Below, one piece after another: positions 24,766-34,449 of a stretch of 64,000 nt of DNA. The stretch covers positions 62,001 to 126,000 of the forward strand of contig JABBOV010000006.1 in assembly GCA_012927625.1 (NCBI GenBank). Direction: 5' to 3'. A program made the translations under genes and the position numbers. Origin of the DNA: Glaciimonas sp. Its GTDB lineage: Bacteria > Pseudomonadota > Gammaproteobacteria > Burkholderiales > Burkholderiaceae_D. Every line of letters begins with the position of its first letter. Position 1 is the first letter of the stretch. The notes beneath the pieces were generated by a model. The model was not told where the DNA came from. It did not search any database and saw only the letters and a list, made by a program, of their open reading frames with translations.

Positions 24766-26349
24766 ATGAGCGACGCCCGCAAATTGGACGCCAACACTAC
24801 CGGTACCGCGTCGGCTGCACCACATTTATTGCCCGGTACCCCGCCGATTCAGCCCAGTGAACCGATCCAGCGCTCCTTGTTTGGAGAAATCCTGGACTGG
24901 ATGCTGGTGCCTCTATTGCTGCTGTGGCCGATGAGCATCGCCGTCACTTACATCGTCACCAAATCGATCGCCAACCAACCGTTTGATCATGCACTGGAAG
25001 ACCGGGTCGCGGTGCTGGCGCAGCAAGTCAAGCAGGTGAACGGTAAAGTCGTCACCCAAACCAGCGCCGCTTCGCGCGATATGTTGCGGGCCGACGATAT
25101 CGATTACGTGTATTTTCAGATTCAAGGTCCGCATGCAGAGTTCATCGAAGGCGACCGCGACATGCCGATGCCAGTACCGCAGGATGCGGAAAAACCCCTG
25201 CCAGGCATCATCGCATTTCGCAACGACACGATGCACGGGACTGAAATCCGGGTCGCCTACACCTACGTTGATCTGCACCGCTGGCAGCCGCAATCGCCGG
25301 CAAATACGAGTACTTCGAAAGAAGCGGCAACAGCCTTGGTGCAGGTCGGTGAAACCCTGGAAAAACGGGCTCAACTTGCCAACGAAATCATCAAAGGCGT
25401 GATCATGCCGCAGTTCATCATTCTGCCAATCGCGCTGGCGCTAGTCTGGCTGGCGCTGTCGCGCGGCTTATTGCCACTTGCTAAACTGCAGCAACGCATC
25501 CGCAACCGGCGGCTCGATGATTTGAGCCCGATCGACTCGGGCCAGGTACCGGAAGAAATTTCGCCGCTCATAAATTCTTTTAATGACATGCTGGCGCGGC
25601 TATCGCAATCGACCGAGATGCAAAAACGCTTCATCGCCGATGCCGCGCACCAGATGAAAACGCCGCTGGCGGGAATGCGCATGCAATCCGAACTTGCTCT
25701 GCGCCAGACCGATCGGGAGGAAATCCACCGTTCACTGCTGCAATTATCGAAAAGCTCGGAATCGGCCACGCGTCTGGTCAATCAGTTACTGGCGCTGGCT
25801 CGCACCGAAAACCAGACCCCAGCCGCCAAGCCTTTTGCGCCGCTGGAACTGGCCGAACTGGCGCGCAATGCGGTGCAGGACTGGGTGCAAACATCTTTTG
25901 CCTATCGAATCGACCTCGGTTTCGAGTCGCCGGGGCACCCGGTCATGATCAGCGGCAATCCGCTCATGTTGCGCGAACTGCTCAACAATTTGATCGATAA
26001 TGCGCTGCGGTACACGCCGCCGCAAGGCTACGTCACCGTGCGCGTGCGCAGCGACGCAAACAATGGGCACGCGTTTCTGGAAGTAGAAGACACCGGGCCG
26101 GGCATCCCGGCCATCGACCGCAGCCATATTTTCGAGCGCTTTTACCGCATCCTGGGCAGCAATGTCGAAGGCAGCGGCCTCGGCCTGGCGATCGTCAAAG
26201 AGATTGCACTGCAACACGATGCAGTAATCGACATTTTCGACAATCCGCATCAGCGCGATCCGAAATTTCCCGGCAGCCTGTTTCGCGTCACCCTGCACAT
26301 GACGCCACGCCCAGCCAGGGACCCGGCCATGATTGAGTATCTGGGCTGA
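24766..26349 (+). CDS. Sensor histidine kinase (TctE-like, 2CSK_N-type sensor)
   Basis: A 527-aa membrane kinase. ATG 24766 (MSDARKLDANTT) is chosen over the upstream frame that overlaps the regulator. Membrane segments are at about residues 45-70 (MLVPLLLLWPMSIAVTYIV) and 205-230. A periplasmic sensor of about 150 residues lies between them, then a HAMP-like linker. The H box is FIADAAHQMKTPLAG with phospho-acceptor His295; the N, G1 and G2 boxes are LLNNLIDNALRY, EDTGPGIP and GSGLGLAIVKEI. It probably phosphorylates the upstream regulator. The signal is unknown. Confidence 0.92.
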   Translation: MSDARKLDANTTGTASAAPHLLPGTPPIQPSEPIQRSLFGEILDWMLVPLLLLWPMSIAVTYIVTKSIANQPFDHALEDRVAVLAQQVKQVNGKVVTQTSAASRDMLRADDIDYVYFQIQGPHAEFIEGDRDMPMPVPQDAEKPLPGIIAFRNDTMHGTEIRVAYTYVDLHRWQPQSPANTSTSKEAATALVQVGETLEKRAQLANEIIKGVIMPQFIILPIALALVWLALSRGLLPLAKLQQRIRNRRLDDLSPIDSGQVPEEISPLINSFNDMLARLSQSTEMQKRFIADAAHQMKTPLAGMRMQSELALRQTDREEIHRSLLQLSKSSESATRLVNQLLALARTENQTPAAKPFAPLELAELARNAVQDWVQTSFAYRIDLGFESPGHPVMISGNPLMLRELLNNLIDNALRYTPPQGYVTVRVRSDANNGHAFLEVEDTGPGIPAIDRSHIFERFYRILGSNVEGSGLGLAIVKEIALQHDAVIDIFDNPHQRDPKFPGSLFRVTLHMTPRPARDPAMIEYLG

Positions 26350-26350
26350 C

Positions 26351-26617
26351 ATGACGCGTCCCAGTCGGCAATTCGCACCGCGCACCAGTCATTGGCGCGC
26401 TACCAGACGCTTGACGACGGTGCTGCTGCTGACGTGGCTGATCATCACCTTCGGTAGTATTTTTTTCGCCAGGGAATTGTCCGAACTAACCCTGTTCGGC
26501 TGGCCAGTTTCGTTTTACCTGATTGCCCAAGGCTTACCTTTAATCTATGTAGTTATTTTAGGCATCTATGCCTGGCGCATGCGCATCCTCGACCGGCGTT
26601 GCAGGAGCGAAGGCTGA
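26351..26617 (+). CDS. Solute:sodium symporter small subunit (DUF4212)
   Basis: An 88-aa protein with two membrane helices (LTTVLLLTWLIITFGSIFF and FYLIAQGLPLIYVVILGIYA), with the RELSELTLFGWPVSFY segment between them typical of DUF4212 subunits. It overlaps the start of the large symporter gene by one base (TGATG) and must function with it. ATG 26351 is chosen over an upstream start inside the kinase gene. Confidence 0.92.
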   Translation: MTRPSRQFAPRTSHWRATRRLTTVLLLTWLIITFGSIFFARELSELTLFGWPVSFYLIAQGLPLIYVVILGIYAWRMRILDRRCRSEG

Positions 26618-28641
26618 TGGCAGACAAGGTTTTCCATCGAAAGCTCCGGCGCTATTATTCCTGGTACACCCTGGGTCTGATCCTGTTCCTGGTCACACTC
26701 TCGATTCTGGAGTTCGAAGGTGTGCCACGAGCCTGGATCGGCTATCTATTCCTGTTCGCCACCATCGCGCTCTATGCTGGCATTGGCGTCATGAGCCGTA
26801 CCTCCGATGTGGCGGAATATTATGTGGCCGGACGGCGTGTGCCAGCCCTGTTCAACGGTATGGCGACCGCTGCCGACTGGCTCTCGGCAGCCAGTTTCAT
26901 CAGCCTGGCCGGCGGCCTGTACCTGCAGGGTTTTGATGGCATGGCGTATATCGTCGGCTGGACCGGCGGCTATTGCCTGGTCGCGTTGCTGATCGCGCCT
27001 TTTCTGCGTAAATTCGGCCAGTACACGATTCCCGACTTTCTGGCGGCACGCTACGACGGCAACCCGGTGCGGGTGTTGGCGGTGATTGCCACCATCCTGG
27101 TCTCATTTACTTATGTAGTGGCGCAGATTTACGGCGTTGGTTTGATCACATCGCGCTTTACCGGGGTTGACTTTTCGGTCGGAATTTTTCTTGGGCTGGC
27201 GAGCATTCTGGTCTGTTCCTTCATGGGCGGCATGCGCGCCATCACCTGGACCCAAATTGCGCAATACATCATCATGATTGCCGCCTACATGATCCCGGTG
27301 TTCTGGCTGTCGGCCAAGCACACCAGCGTGCCAGTGCCGCAAATCGCTTACGGTGCGGTATTGGCAAAAATAGGCGTGGCCGAAAAAAAGCTGGAGAGCG
27401 ACCCGAAAGAACAACAAGTACGCACCATTTTCAAGCGCGTCGCCGCCGATTATGCACAGCAAATACAGTCGCTGCCGGGCTCGCTGCAGCAAGGCCGGGC
27501 CGTATTGCAAAGCCAGGTTGATCGATTGAAGAAAAATGGCGCGACTCTAATCGAGATCAAAATCGCCGAGCGGGCATTGTCGAGCTATCCAAAAACCAGC
27601 GCAGAAGCCCGCAGCCTGTGGGGTCAGGCACAGCGCTATAACCTGGCGCGGGCCGACTCCATCCTGGACCACAGCACGCCTTTCCCGGCCCAGGATGCGG
27701 CCGCCTCCGACATCAAGCGCAACAACTTCCTGGCACTGGTGTTCTGCCTGATGGTAGGAACCGCCGCCTTGCCGCACATCCTGCTGCGCTACTACACCAC
27801 GCCATCGGTACAGGAAACCCGGGCTTCGGTCTTTTGGTCGCTGTTTTTCATCATGCTGATTTACATCACCATCCCGGCCTTGGCGGTGCTGGTGAAGTAT
27901 GAAATCTATACTTCGCTGGTGGGCACCGCCTACACCGACCTACCGGCGTGGGTATCGTACTGGGCCAGCATCGACAAGGCCGCACCGCTCATCTCGATCG
28001 TCGACATTAACCATGACGGCATCGTGCAACTGGCCGAAATCGCGATCGATGGCGACATCATTGTGCTGGCCACGCCGGAAATCGCCGGCCTGCCATATGT
28101 GGTCTCCGGCCTGATCGCGGCGGGCGGTCTGGCGGCGGCATTATCGACCGCCGACGGCTTGCTGCTGACCATCTCGAACGCGCTGTCGCACGATATTTAT
28201 TACAAGATCCTGGACCCGAACGCGTCGACCCAAAAACGGCTGACGATTTCCAAATTGCTGCTTGTGGTGGTGGCGCTGGTGGCAGCCTATACCGCATCGT
28301 TGAAACCGGGCGACATCCTATCGATGGTGGGCGGCGCATTTTCATTGGCGGCTTCGACGCTGTTCCCGGTGCTGGTGCTGGGCGTATTCTGGAAGCGCGC
28401 CAATCAGCAAGGCGCTATCGCCGGCATGGTCGCCGGCTTTGCCGTATGCGTGTATTACATATTGCATACGCATCCGGCCTTGGGCGGCGCCAGCGCTAGC
28501 CAATGGTTCCATATCGCACCGATCTCGGCCGGCGTATTCGGCGTGCCGGCCGGGATTCTGGCGCTGGTTATCGTCAGTCTGGCGACACCGCCACCCAAAC
28601 CGGAAACGCTGGCCTTCATCGACCATATCCGTGCGCCCTGA
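26617..28641 (+). CDS. Sodium:solute symporter large subunit (VC_2705 subfamily)
   Basis: A 674-aa SSS-family inner membrane transporter with 13-14 predicted helices; the sodium-site segment DWLSAASFISLAGGLYL and the GGxxAALSTADGLLLT segment are recognisable. A long hydrophilic, helical insert lies at about residues 255-355. A loop at residues 463-474 reads DINHDGIVQLAE, a textbook EF-hand calcium loop. Family members move acetate or other short organic acids with Na+; the substrate here is unknown. Partner is the DUF4212 subunit; the upstream two-component system may control both. Confidence 0.92.
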   Translation: MADKVFHRKLRRYYSWYTLGLILFLVTLSILEFEGVPRAWIGYLFLFATIALYAGIGVMSRTSDVAEYYVAGRRVPALFNGMATAADWLSAASFISLAGGLYLQGFDGMAYIVGWTGGYCLVALLIAPFLRKFGQYTIPDFLAARYDGNPVRVLAVIATILVSFTYVVAQIYGVGLITSRFTGVDFSVGIFLGLASILVCSFMGGMRAITWTQIAQYIIMIAAYMIPVFWLSAKHTSVPVPQIAYGAVLAKIGVAEKKLESDPKEQQVRTIFKRVAADYAQQIQSLPGSLQQGRAVLQSQVDRLKKNGATLIEIKIAERALSSYPKTSAEARSLWGQAQRYNLARADSILDHSTPFPAQDAAASDIKRNNFLALVFCLMVGTAALPHILLRYYTTPSVQETRASVFWSLFFIMLIYITIPALAVLVKYEIYTSLVGTAYTDLPAWVSYWASIDKAAPLISIVDINHDGIVQLAEIAIDGDIIVLATPEIAGLPYVVSGLIAAGGLAAALSTADGLLLTISNALSHDIYYKILDPNASTQKRLTISKLLLVVVALVAAYTASLKPGDILSMVGGAFSLAASTLFPVLVLGVFWKRANQQGAIAGMVAGFAVCVYYILHTHPALGGASASQWFHIAPISAGVFGVPAGILALVIVSLATPPPKPETLAFIDHIRAP

Positions 28642-28655
28642 GTTACTGCGAGCAT

Positions 28656-28695
28656 AAAAAAATGGTAGAACGAACTAGTTCGCTCTACCATTTTT
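28656..28695. terminator. Bidirectional terminator after the symporter
   Basis: AAAAATGGTAGA pairs with TCTACCATTTTT around an inner CGAAC/GTTCG stem. A tracts and T tracts on the two sides allow termination from both directions. Confidence 0.88.
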
Positions 28696-28740
28696 GATGC
28701 TTATTGCCTTGTAATTACTGGCTCATAGTATAGCCAAAAA

Positions 28741-28790
28741 CAATACTTTTTCCGCATTTAATCATTGCACGTTTAAATATACTCCGGCAA
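28741..28790 (-). repeat. Intergenic repeat family, copy C (variant)
   Basis: On the minus strand, TTGCCGGAGTAT begins near 28789 and AATGATTAAATGCGGAA follows. The 5' box matches copy G over 12 or more bases. The spacer is about 12 nt shorter, and the first arm reads GTGC instead of CCGC. It lies between the convergent ends of the symporter and purM. Confidence 0.5.
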
Positions 28791-28838
28791 TAATCAGGGT
28801 TACAGGTCATTCGTACGGGTTCTGGCAACATCGCCAAA

Positions 28839-29882
28839 TCACAGCACTATGGTTTGCGCCTCGTCACCTTGGCGGGCGCGAATGACGCCGATCTGGCTGA
28901 CCGTTTCGCCGGCAGCTTGCAACTGGGCGATGGTGGCGGCAGCGTTCTGTTGCGAGACGATCACGACCATGCCGATGCCACAGTTGAAGACGCGGTGCAT
29001 TTCGGCGTCGGCCACATTGCCATGCTGTTGCAGCCAGGTAAACAGCGGCGGCATGATCCATTTTGTGCGGTCGAGTTCGGCCGTCAGGTGCGCTTGCAGC
29101 ACGCGCGGCACGTTCTCGACCAGGCCGCCGCCGGTGATGTGCGCCATGCCCTTGACTTCGATGGAAGCGATCAGCGCCAGCAAAGGTTTGACGTACAAGT
29201 GCGTAGGTTCCATCAGCACATCTGCCAGTTTGCGGCCGTGAAAATCGCTGTCGAGATCGGGCTTGGCGATTTCGATGATTTTGCGCACCAGCGAGTAACC
29301 GTTGGAGTGCGCGCCGGACGAGGCCAGGCCCAGCACCACGTCGCCGGGTGCAATCTTGCTGCCATCGATGATTTTCGATTTCTCCACTACGCCGACTGCA
29401 AAGCCGGCCAGATCGTATTCGCCGTCCGGGTACATGCTCGGCATTTCAGCGGTTTCGCCGCCAATCAACGCGCAGCCGGACAACTCGCAACCCTTGGCGA
29501 TACCTTTAATGACATCGGTTGCACTCGCCACATTGAGCTTGCCGCAAGCGAAATAGTCGAGAAAAAACAACGGTTCCGCACCTTGCACCAAGATGTCGTT
29601 GACGCTCATCGCAACCAGGTCGATGCCGACCGTGTCGTGGCGATTCAGGTGAAAAGCCAGCTTGAGCTTGGTGCCCACGCCATCGGTGCCGGACACCAGC
29701 ACCGGCTCTTTGTATTTTTTGCTAATTTCAAAAAGTGCGCCGAAACCGCCGATGCCGCCCATCACGCCTTCGCGCATGGTGCGTTTGGCAAACGGCTTGA
29801 TCGCTTCGATCAGTGCATCCCCCGCATCGATGTCAACACCGGCGTCGCGGTAGGAAAGGGGAGCGTTTGGGGTCGAGTTCAT
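28839..29882 (-). CDS. purM: Phosphoribosylformylglycinamidine cyclo-ligase
   Basis: AIR synthetase, fifth step of purine synthesis: ATP-dependent ring closure of FGAM. 347 aa. The N-terminal [17 protein letters not shown], the [12 protein letters not shown] loop, [14 protein letters not shown] and the C-terminal [13 protein letters not shown] are all family signatures. It is divergent from the perM-like gene, with a shared promoter region of about 100 bp. Its 3' end faces the symporter gene. Confidence 0.97.
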   Translation of the reverse strand: MNSTPNAPLSYRDAGVDIDAGDALIEAIKPFAKRTMREGVMGGIGGFGALFEISKKYKEPVLVSGTDGVGTKLKLAFHLNRHDTVGIDLVAMSVNDILVQGAEPLFFLDYFACGKLNVASATDVIKGIAKGCELSGCALIGGETAEMPSMYPDGEYDLAGFAVGVVEKSKIIDGSKIAPGDVVLGLASSGAHSNGYSLVRKIIEIAKPDLDSDFHGRKLADVLMEPTHLYVKPLLALIASIEVKGMAHITGGGLVENVPRVLQAHLTAELDRTKWIMPPLFTWLQQHGNVADAEMHRVFNCGIGMVVIVSQQNAAATIAQLQAAGETVSQIGVIRARQGDEAQTIVL

Positions 29883-29985
29883 GGTGTAATTGGCGGCAGA
29901 GGCAGTAGAATAAAGGGTATGAACGCGTCAAACAGGCGCGGCAAAGTGGTATTTTATCAAATTGACCCAAACCGACACCCATTTA

Positions 29986-31068
29986 ATGCCATTTCCCTTC
30001 ACTTCCGAACAGAAACAATCTGCAACCTGGCTGGCGCTGGGGATATTACTTATCGTTCTGCTGATCTTGCTGGGGCCGGTTCTGACCCCTTTCATCGCGG
30101 CGGCGATTTTGGCCTACGCGCTCAATCCTGGCGTCGACTGGTTCGAGCGCAAGCGCATCGGCCGTTTCAACCTGCCGCGCGCGGTGGCGGCGTTGCTGGT
30201 GATTGCGCTACTGTTTGCTACTTTGCTCGCGCTCATCCTGATTGTGGTGCCGGTATTGCAGAGCCAGATACCGCTATTGCGTGAAAAAATTCCGGCTTTT
30301 CTGGCGCAAGCAAATGCGTTCGTGAGTCCACGTTTAACGGCACTGGGAATTCAGGTCAATCTGAATATCGACGGCCTGAAAGAACTGGTATCGTCGCGGA
30401 TGGCCTCCAGCGGCGACCAGATCTGGGGCACTTTGCTCACTTCGGCCAAACAGGGTAGCTCGGCGGTACTGGGATGGACCGCAATGTTGCTGCTGATTCC
30501 ATTCATCCTGTTTTACCTGTTGCTGGACTGGCATCGGATTTTGTCATCCACCTTCAAGCTGATACCGCGTCAGTGGGGCGACACAACCCGCACGATCTCG
30601 AACGATGTCGATGGCTTGCTGGCGCAATATCTGCGCGGACAATTGCTGGTGATGCTGATTTTGGCAGTGTATTACTCGGCGGCTCTGATGCTGGCGGGTT
30701 TTGACGTTGGGCTGCCGGTCGGCATCATCACCGGTTTGCTGGCTTTTATTCCCTATCTGGGCTTCGGGCTGGGCCTGATACTGGCGCTGATTGCTGCGGT
30801 GCTGCAGTTCGACGGCTTGCAGGGCTTGCTCCTGGTAGCATTGATTTACGGAATGGGCCAAGTTATCGAAAGCTATTTCCTGACGCCGCGCTTAATTGGC
30901 GAACGCATCGGCCTGCATCCGCTGGCGGTGATTTTCGCACTGATGGCGTTCGGTCAGCTGTTCGGTTTTGTCGGCATCCTGCTGGCGCTACCGATGGCGG
31001 CCATCATTTCGGTGGCGATCAAGCATGTACGCGCACATTATTTCGAGAGTAGTTTTTACAACCAATGA
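29986..31068 (+). CDS. AI-2E/PerM family transporter
   Basis: A 360-aa inner membrane protein with about 8 helices: three at the N-terminus, a periplasmic or amphipathic middle region, then five more. PLPVGIITGLLAFIPYLGFG-like sequence (here GLPVGIITGLLAFIPYLG) and the LLALPMAAIISVAIKH end are family marks. Members export autoinducer-2 or act as permeases of unknown substrate. ATG 29986 is preferred to the TTG at 29962. It overlaps hda by 4 nt, so it is the first gene of the hda-HAD-pcnB-folK run. Confidence 0.9.
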   Translation: MPFPFTSEQKQSATWLALGILLIVLLILLGPVLTPFIAAAILAYALNPGVDWFERKRIGRFNLPRAVAALLVIALLFATLLALILIVVPVLQSQIPLLREKIPAFLAQANAFVSPRLTALGIQVNLNIDGLKELVSSRMASSGDQIWGTLLTSAKQGSSAVLGWTAMLLLIPFILFYLLLDWHRILSSTFKLIPRQWGDTTRTISNDVDGLLAQYLRGQLLVMLILAVYYSAALMLAGFDVGLPVGIITGLLAFIPYLGFGLGLILALIAAVLQFDGLQGLLLVALIYGMGQVIESYFLTPRLIGERIGLHPLAVIFALMAFGQLFGFVGILLALPMAAIISVAIKHVRAHYFESSFYNQ

Positions 31069-31760
31069 TGCGGCAACTATTACTCGATTTAGGGGCGGAA
31101 AAACCACAAACCTTCGATAACTTCTTCGTCGGACAGAATCCTGAACTAGCCGAACGCCTGCAGCAAATCGTGGCGCGTGTTTCCAGCGAGCGCTTCGTGT
31201 ATGTATGGGGCCAGCCCGGCGCCGGCAAAACTCACCTGCTGCGTGCGATGGCGCAAGCTGCCGCGCCTGCTGCACGTTTCATCGCATCCGAAGCCGATGC
31301 GGCAGCTTTCCAGTTCGACCCTGGCGTGACGCTATATTTGATCGACGACTGCGCCCAGTTGTCCCCCACGCTGCAAATCGAAGCCTTTAATCTGTTCAAC
31401 CAGGTGCGCGAGCACGGCACTGCCCTGGTGGTCAGCGGCAACTTGCCGCCAGCCAACCTGGCGGTGCGGGAAGACTTGCGCACCCGGCTTGGCTGGGGCT
31501 TGATTTACCGCCTGCATGAATTGACCGATGAAGATAAGATTGCCGCTCTGAACCATTCCGCCCAGATGCGCGGCTTGAGCTTATCGCCCGGTGTGCTGCC
31601 GTATTTGCTGACACACACTCAACGCGACATGCGCTCGCTATCGACCATCCTGGACGGTCTGGATAAATACTCCTTGGAAACCCAACGCCCGATCACGTTG
31701 TCGCTGTTGCGCAGCCTGCTGCAAATGGAGCAATTGGAAGGCAAACCGAAAACACCATGA
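31065..31760 (+). CDS. hda: DnaA regulatory inactivator Hda
   Basis: A 231-aa AAA+ protein resembling the DnaA ATPase core without its DNA-binding domain. With the beta clamp it stimulates hydrolysis of DnaA-ATP after initiation. The N-terminal MRQLLLDLG resembles the clamp-binding QL(S/D)LF-type motif. The Walker A loop is WGQPGAGKTHLL (near residue 48), Walker B LYLIDDCAQL, and box VII-like RTRLGWGLIYRL is present. It overlaps the preceding and following genes by 4 nt, a tightly coupled operon. Confidence 0.93.
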   Translation: MMRQLLLDLGAEKPQTFDNFFVGQNPELAERLQQIVARVSSERFVYVWGQPGAGKTHLLRAMAQAAAPAARFIASEADAAAFQFDPGVTLYLIDDCAQLSPTLQIEAFNLFNQVREHGTALVVSGNLPPANLAVREDLRTRLGWGLIYRLHELTDEDKIAALNHSAQMRGLSLSPGVLPYLLTHTQRDMRSLSTILDGLDKYSLETQRPITLSLLRSLLQMEQLEGKPKTP

Positions 31761-32428
31761 ATTTAGCCCTGTTTGACCTCGATCACACCCTGATCCCGAT
31801 CGATTCCGATTACGAATGGGGACAATTTCTGGCGCGCATCGGCGCGGTGGAGCCTGTCGCATTCAAACTGCGCAATGCCGCTTTCTTTGCCCAATACCAG
31901 GCCGGTACGCTAGACCCAGTCGAATACCTTGAATTCGCGCTCGGCACACTGGCGCAATTTCCGCGCCGCCAACTGGACGACTGGCATGCGCAATTCATGG
32001 CCGAAGTGATCCTTCCGGTCATCACGCCGGCAGCACGCGACCTGCTGAAACGCCATCAGGACGCCGACGATCTGGTTGCCATCATCACCGCCACTAACCG
32101 TTTCGTTACAGCGCCGATTGCTAGAGAGCTGGAGGTGCGGCATTTGATCGCCGCCGAACCGGAAACTTTGCCCGACGGCACCCTTACCGGCAAACTGATC
32201 GGAATTCCGACCTCCGGCGCCGGCAAGATACGCCATACTCACGACTGGCTGGCCGGTATGGGAAAATCCCTCGACGACTTCGATCAGAGTCATTTTTACA
32301 GCGACTCGCAAAACGATATTCCACTGCTATCAGCCGTCACCCATCCGGTGGCAACCAATCCCAACGCCATACTGGAAGCGCACGCCAGAGCGCTCGGCTG
32401 GCCCATCCTGAAGTTATTCCATGATTAA
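31757..32428 (+). CDS. HAD-IB family phosphatase (SerB/CicA-like)
   Basis: A 223-aa cytoplasmic HAD hydrolase. The nucleophile and acid are in ALFDLDHTLIP (Asp7, Asp9), motif II is IITATNRFV, and motif III/IV is the Lys plus HFYSDSQNDIPLL. The helical cap between motifs I and II fits subclass IB, which includes phosphoserine phosphatase-like and histidinol-phosphatase-like enzymes. The substrate is unknown. In Burkholderiales this gene is regularly found between hda and pcnB. It overlaps pcnB by 8 nt. Confidence 0.9.
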   Translation: MNLALFDLDHTLIPIDSDYEWGQFLARIGAVEPVAFKLRNAAFFAQYQAGTLDPVEYLEFALGTLAQFPRRQLDDWHAQFMAEVILPVITPAARDLLKRHQDADDLVAIITATNRFVTAPIARELEVRHLIAAEPETLPDGTLTGKLIGIPTSGAGKIRHTHDWLAGMGKSLDDFDQSHFYSDSQNDIPLLSAVTHPVATNPNAILEAHARALGWPILKLFHD

Positions 32429-33794
32429 AAAATATATCCGCAAAATATTGGGCATCAACAAGACCGACGCCGCCGGCAACAACATGGAGCCGGACACGCT
32501 CAGTCCGAAACAGCACGGCATCGACCCGGTGCTGTTATCGAACAACGCGATTCGCGTCACGAAAACCCTGCAAGACGCCGGCTTCAAGGCGTATGTGGTA
32601 GGCGGCGCGGTGCGCGACCTGCTGCTGGGCGTCAAGCCGAAAGATTTCGACATCGCCACCAACGCCACCCCGGAACAGGTGAAACGTTTATTCAGACGCG
32701 CGTTCATTATCGGCAAGCGGTTCCAGATCGTGCATGTGATGTTCGGCCAGGATTTGCTGGAAGTGACCACTTTCCGCGGGCCTGCCTCGGGCGAATCGCC
32801 TAAGGATGAACACGGCCGCGTGCTGCGCGACAACACCTTCGGTCAGCACCACGAAGATGCGGTGCGGCGCGACTTCACCATCAATGCGATGTACTACGAT
32901 CCGGCGACCCAGACCGTGCTCGATTTCCACGGCGGCATGGCCGACATCCGCAAGAAAATACTGCGCATCATCGGCATCCCGGAAGCGCGTTTCCGCGAAG
33001 ATCCGGTGCGCATGTTGCGGGCGGTACGCTTCGCTGCCCGGCTGCAATTTACGATTGATCCCGCTACCGCTGCGCCGATTGCGGTGATGGCGCCGCTGAT
33101 CAACAACGTACCTTCGGCCCGTGTGTTCGACGAAATGCTCAAGCTGCTGTTAAGCGGCCAGGCGCTGGCCTGCCTGAAACGCTTGCGCTCGGAAGGCTTG
33201 CATCACGGCCTGCTGCCGTTGCTGGACGTGGTGCTGGAACAGCCGATGGGTGAGAAATTCATCACGCTGGCGCTGGCCGCCACCGATGAAAGGGTCAAGC
33301 TGGGCAAACCGGTTTCGCCCGGATTCCTGTTCGCGTCGCTGTTGTGGCATCAGGTGCTGGAGAAGTGGACGGCCTACCAGGCCGCTGGCGAAAATCCGAT
33401 TCCCGCTCTGCATCTGGCAGCCGATGACGTGCTCGACACACAGTCCGACAAGTTGGCAATTCAGCGCAAAATCGGCTCCGACATGCGCGACATTTGGGCT
33501 ATGCAGCCGCGTTTCGAGCGCCGCATCGGTAAATCGCCCTACAAATTATTGGAACACCCGCGCCTGCGCGCCTCCTACGACTTCCTGCTGCTGCGCTGCG
33601 CTTCCGGCGAGATCGATGCCGAAATCGGCGCATGGTGGACCAGCTTCATGGCTGCTGACGGCAACGAGCGCGAAGTATTGCTAACCGCGAAGCCGCGCAA
33701 CGCGGCCACGCCCGCCGGTGCAGCAAAACGCGGCGCATCACGCGGCGGACGTGGCCGCAAGAAAATTGGCGGCAGCACCGAAAGCGCGCAGTGA
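32421..33794 (+). CDS. pcnB: Poly(A) polymerase I
   Basis: Adds 3' poly(A) tails that promote RNA decay; nucleotidyltransferase superfamily. 457 aa. The catalytic region is AYVVGGAVRDLLLGVKPKDFDIATNATPE (given here only by position, residues about 53-80), with the DxD pair in KDFDIAT. RRDFTINAMYY and the neck REDPVRMLRAVRFAARL follow. A basic C-terminal tail (AAKRGASRGGRGRKK) fits RNA binding and separates it from CCA-adding enzymes. Its stop overlaps the folK GTG start. Confidence 0.95.
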   Translation: MIKKYIRKILGINKTDAAGNNMEPDTLSPKQHGIDPVLLSNNAIRVTKTLQDAGFKAYVVGGAVRDLLLGVKPKDFDIATNATPEQVKRLFRRAFIIGKRFQIVHVMFGQDLLEVTTFRGPASGESPKDEHGRVLRDNTFGQHHEDAVRRDFTINAMYYDPATQTVLDFHGGMADIRKKILRIIGIPEARFREDPVRMLRAVRFAARLQFTIDPATAAPIAVMAPLINNVPSARVFDEMLKLLLSGQALACLKRLRSEGLHHGLLPLLDVVLEQPMGEKFITLALAATDERVKLGKPVSPGFLFASLLWHQVLEKWTAYQAAGENPIPALHLAADDVLDTQSDKLAIQRKIGSDMRDIWAMQPRFERRIGKSPYKLLEHPRLRASYDFLLLRCASGEIDAEIGAWWTSFMAADGNEREVLLTAKPRNAATPAGAAKRGASRGGRGRKKIGGSTESAQ

Positions 33795-34297
33795 CATTGC
33801 CGGCGCAGGAGCAAATACCGGCGCAGGTAACAACATACGTCGGCCTGGGCGCCAATCTGGGCGATGCGCGCAATCAAGTGCTGCGCGCCATTGAACAACT
33901 GCAAACCCTGCCCGATACGAATCTAAGCGCACGATCGAGCCTGTTCCGCAGCGCACCGATTGACGCTGCCGGCGACGATTTCATCAATGCGGTGGTGCAA
34001 CTGAAAACCCGCTTGCCAGCCGCCGAACTGCTACTGGCACTGCAAGCAATCGAGCATGATTTTGGACGCCTGCGCCCCTACCCCAACGCACCGCGCACAC
34101 TCGATCTCGACCTGCTGCTGTACGGCAACCAGACGATCGCCAGCACCACGCTGCAAGTGCCGCATCCGCGCATGACACAGCGCGCCTTCGTGCTGATTCC
34201 ATTGTTGCAAATCGACCCGTTGATCCAGATCCCGGGCCACGGCCCCGCACATCAGTTCGCGCCGGCAGTGGCGGATCAGGTCATTCAACAGATCTGA
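33791..34297 (+). CDS. folK: 2-amino-4-hydroxy-6-hydroxymethyldihydropteridine diphosphokinase
   Basis: HPPK, pyrophosphoryl transfer in folate synthesis, cytoplasmic, 168 aa. TYVGLGANLGDARNQVLRAI, FINAVVQLKT and the signature RTLDLDLLLYGNQ with the metal-binding Asp pair are present, followed by VPHPRMTQRAFVLIPL. The GTG at 33791 overlaps the pcnB stop, implying translational coupling. Usually panB follows in this order in Burkholderiales; here a small DMT-like gene is inserted between them. Confidence 0.96.
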   Translation: MTLPAQEQIPAQVTTYVGLGANLGDARNQVLRAIEQLQTLPDTNLSARSSLFRSAPIDAAGDDFINAVVQLKTRLPAAELLLALQAIEHDFGRLRPYPNAPRTLDLDLLLYGNQTIASTTLQVPHPRMTQRAFVLIPLLQIDPLIQIPGHGPAHQFAPAVADQVIQQI

Positions 34298-34339
34298 CGC
34301 GAGCCCAGTATAAAAAATATTTTGGGTTACTATTTTTTA

Positions 34340-34410
34340 AAAAATATATACAGTATTTTTTGAAGTGCTCGAAATACATGCGGTGAACTACATGTTTTAA
34401 TGCATACCCC
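34340..34410 (-). repeat. Intergenic repeat family, copy D
   Basis: On the minus strand, GGGGTATGCATTAAAACATG starts at 34410 and CCGCATGTATTT at 34383: 27 nt between the two boxes. It lies 40-110 bp after the folK stop. Confidence 0.6.
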
Positions 34411-34449
34411 TAACATTTTTTGCATCATAAAAACATTTCAGACGCCACC

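Noticed and set aside
28854-30284. 476-codon open frame on the plus strand opposite purM
   Set aside because: It is the antisense shadow of a clear, full-length purM with all family motifs. The translated product is rich in His/Gln/Arg and matches no fold I know.
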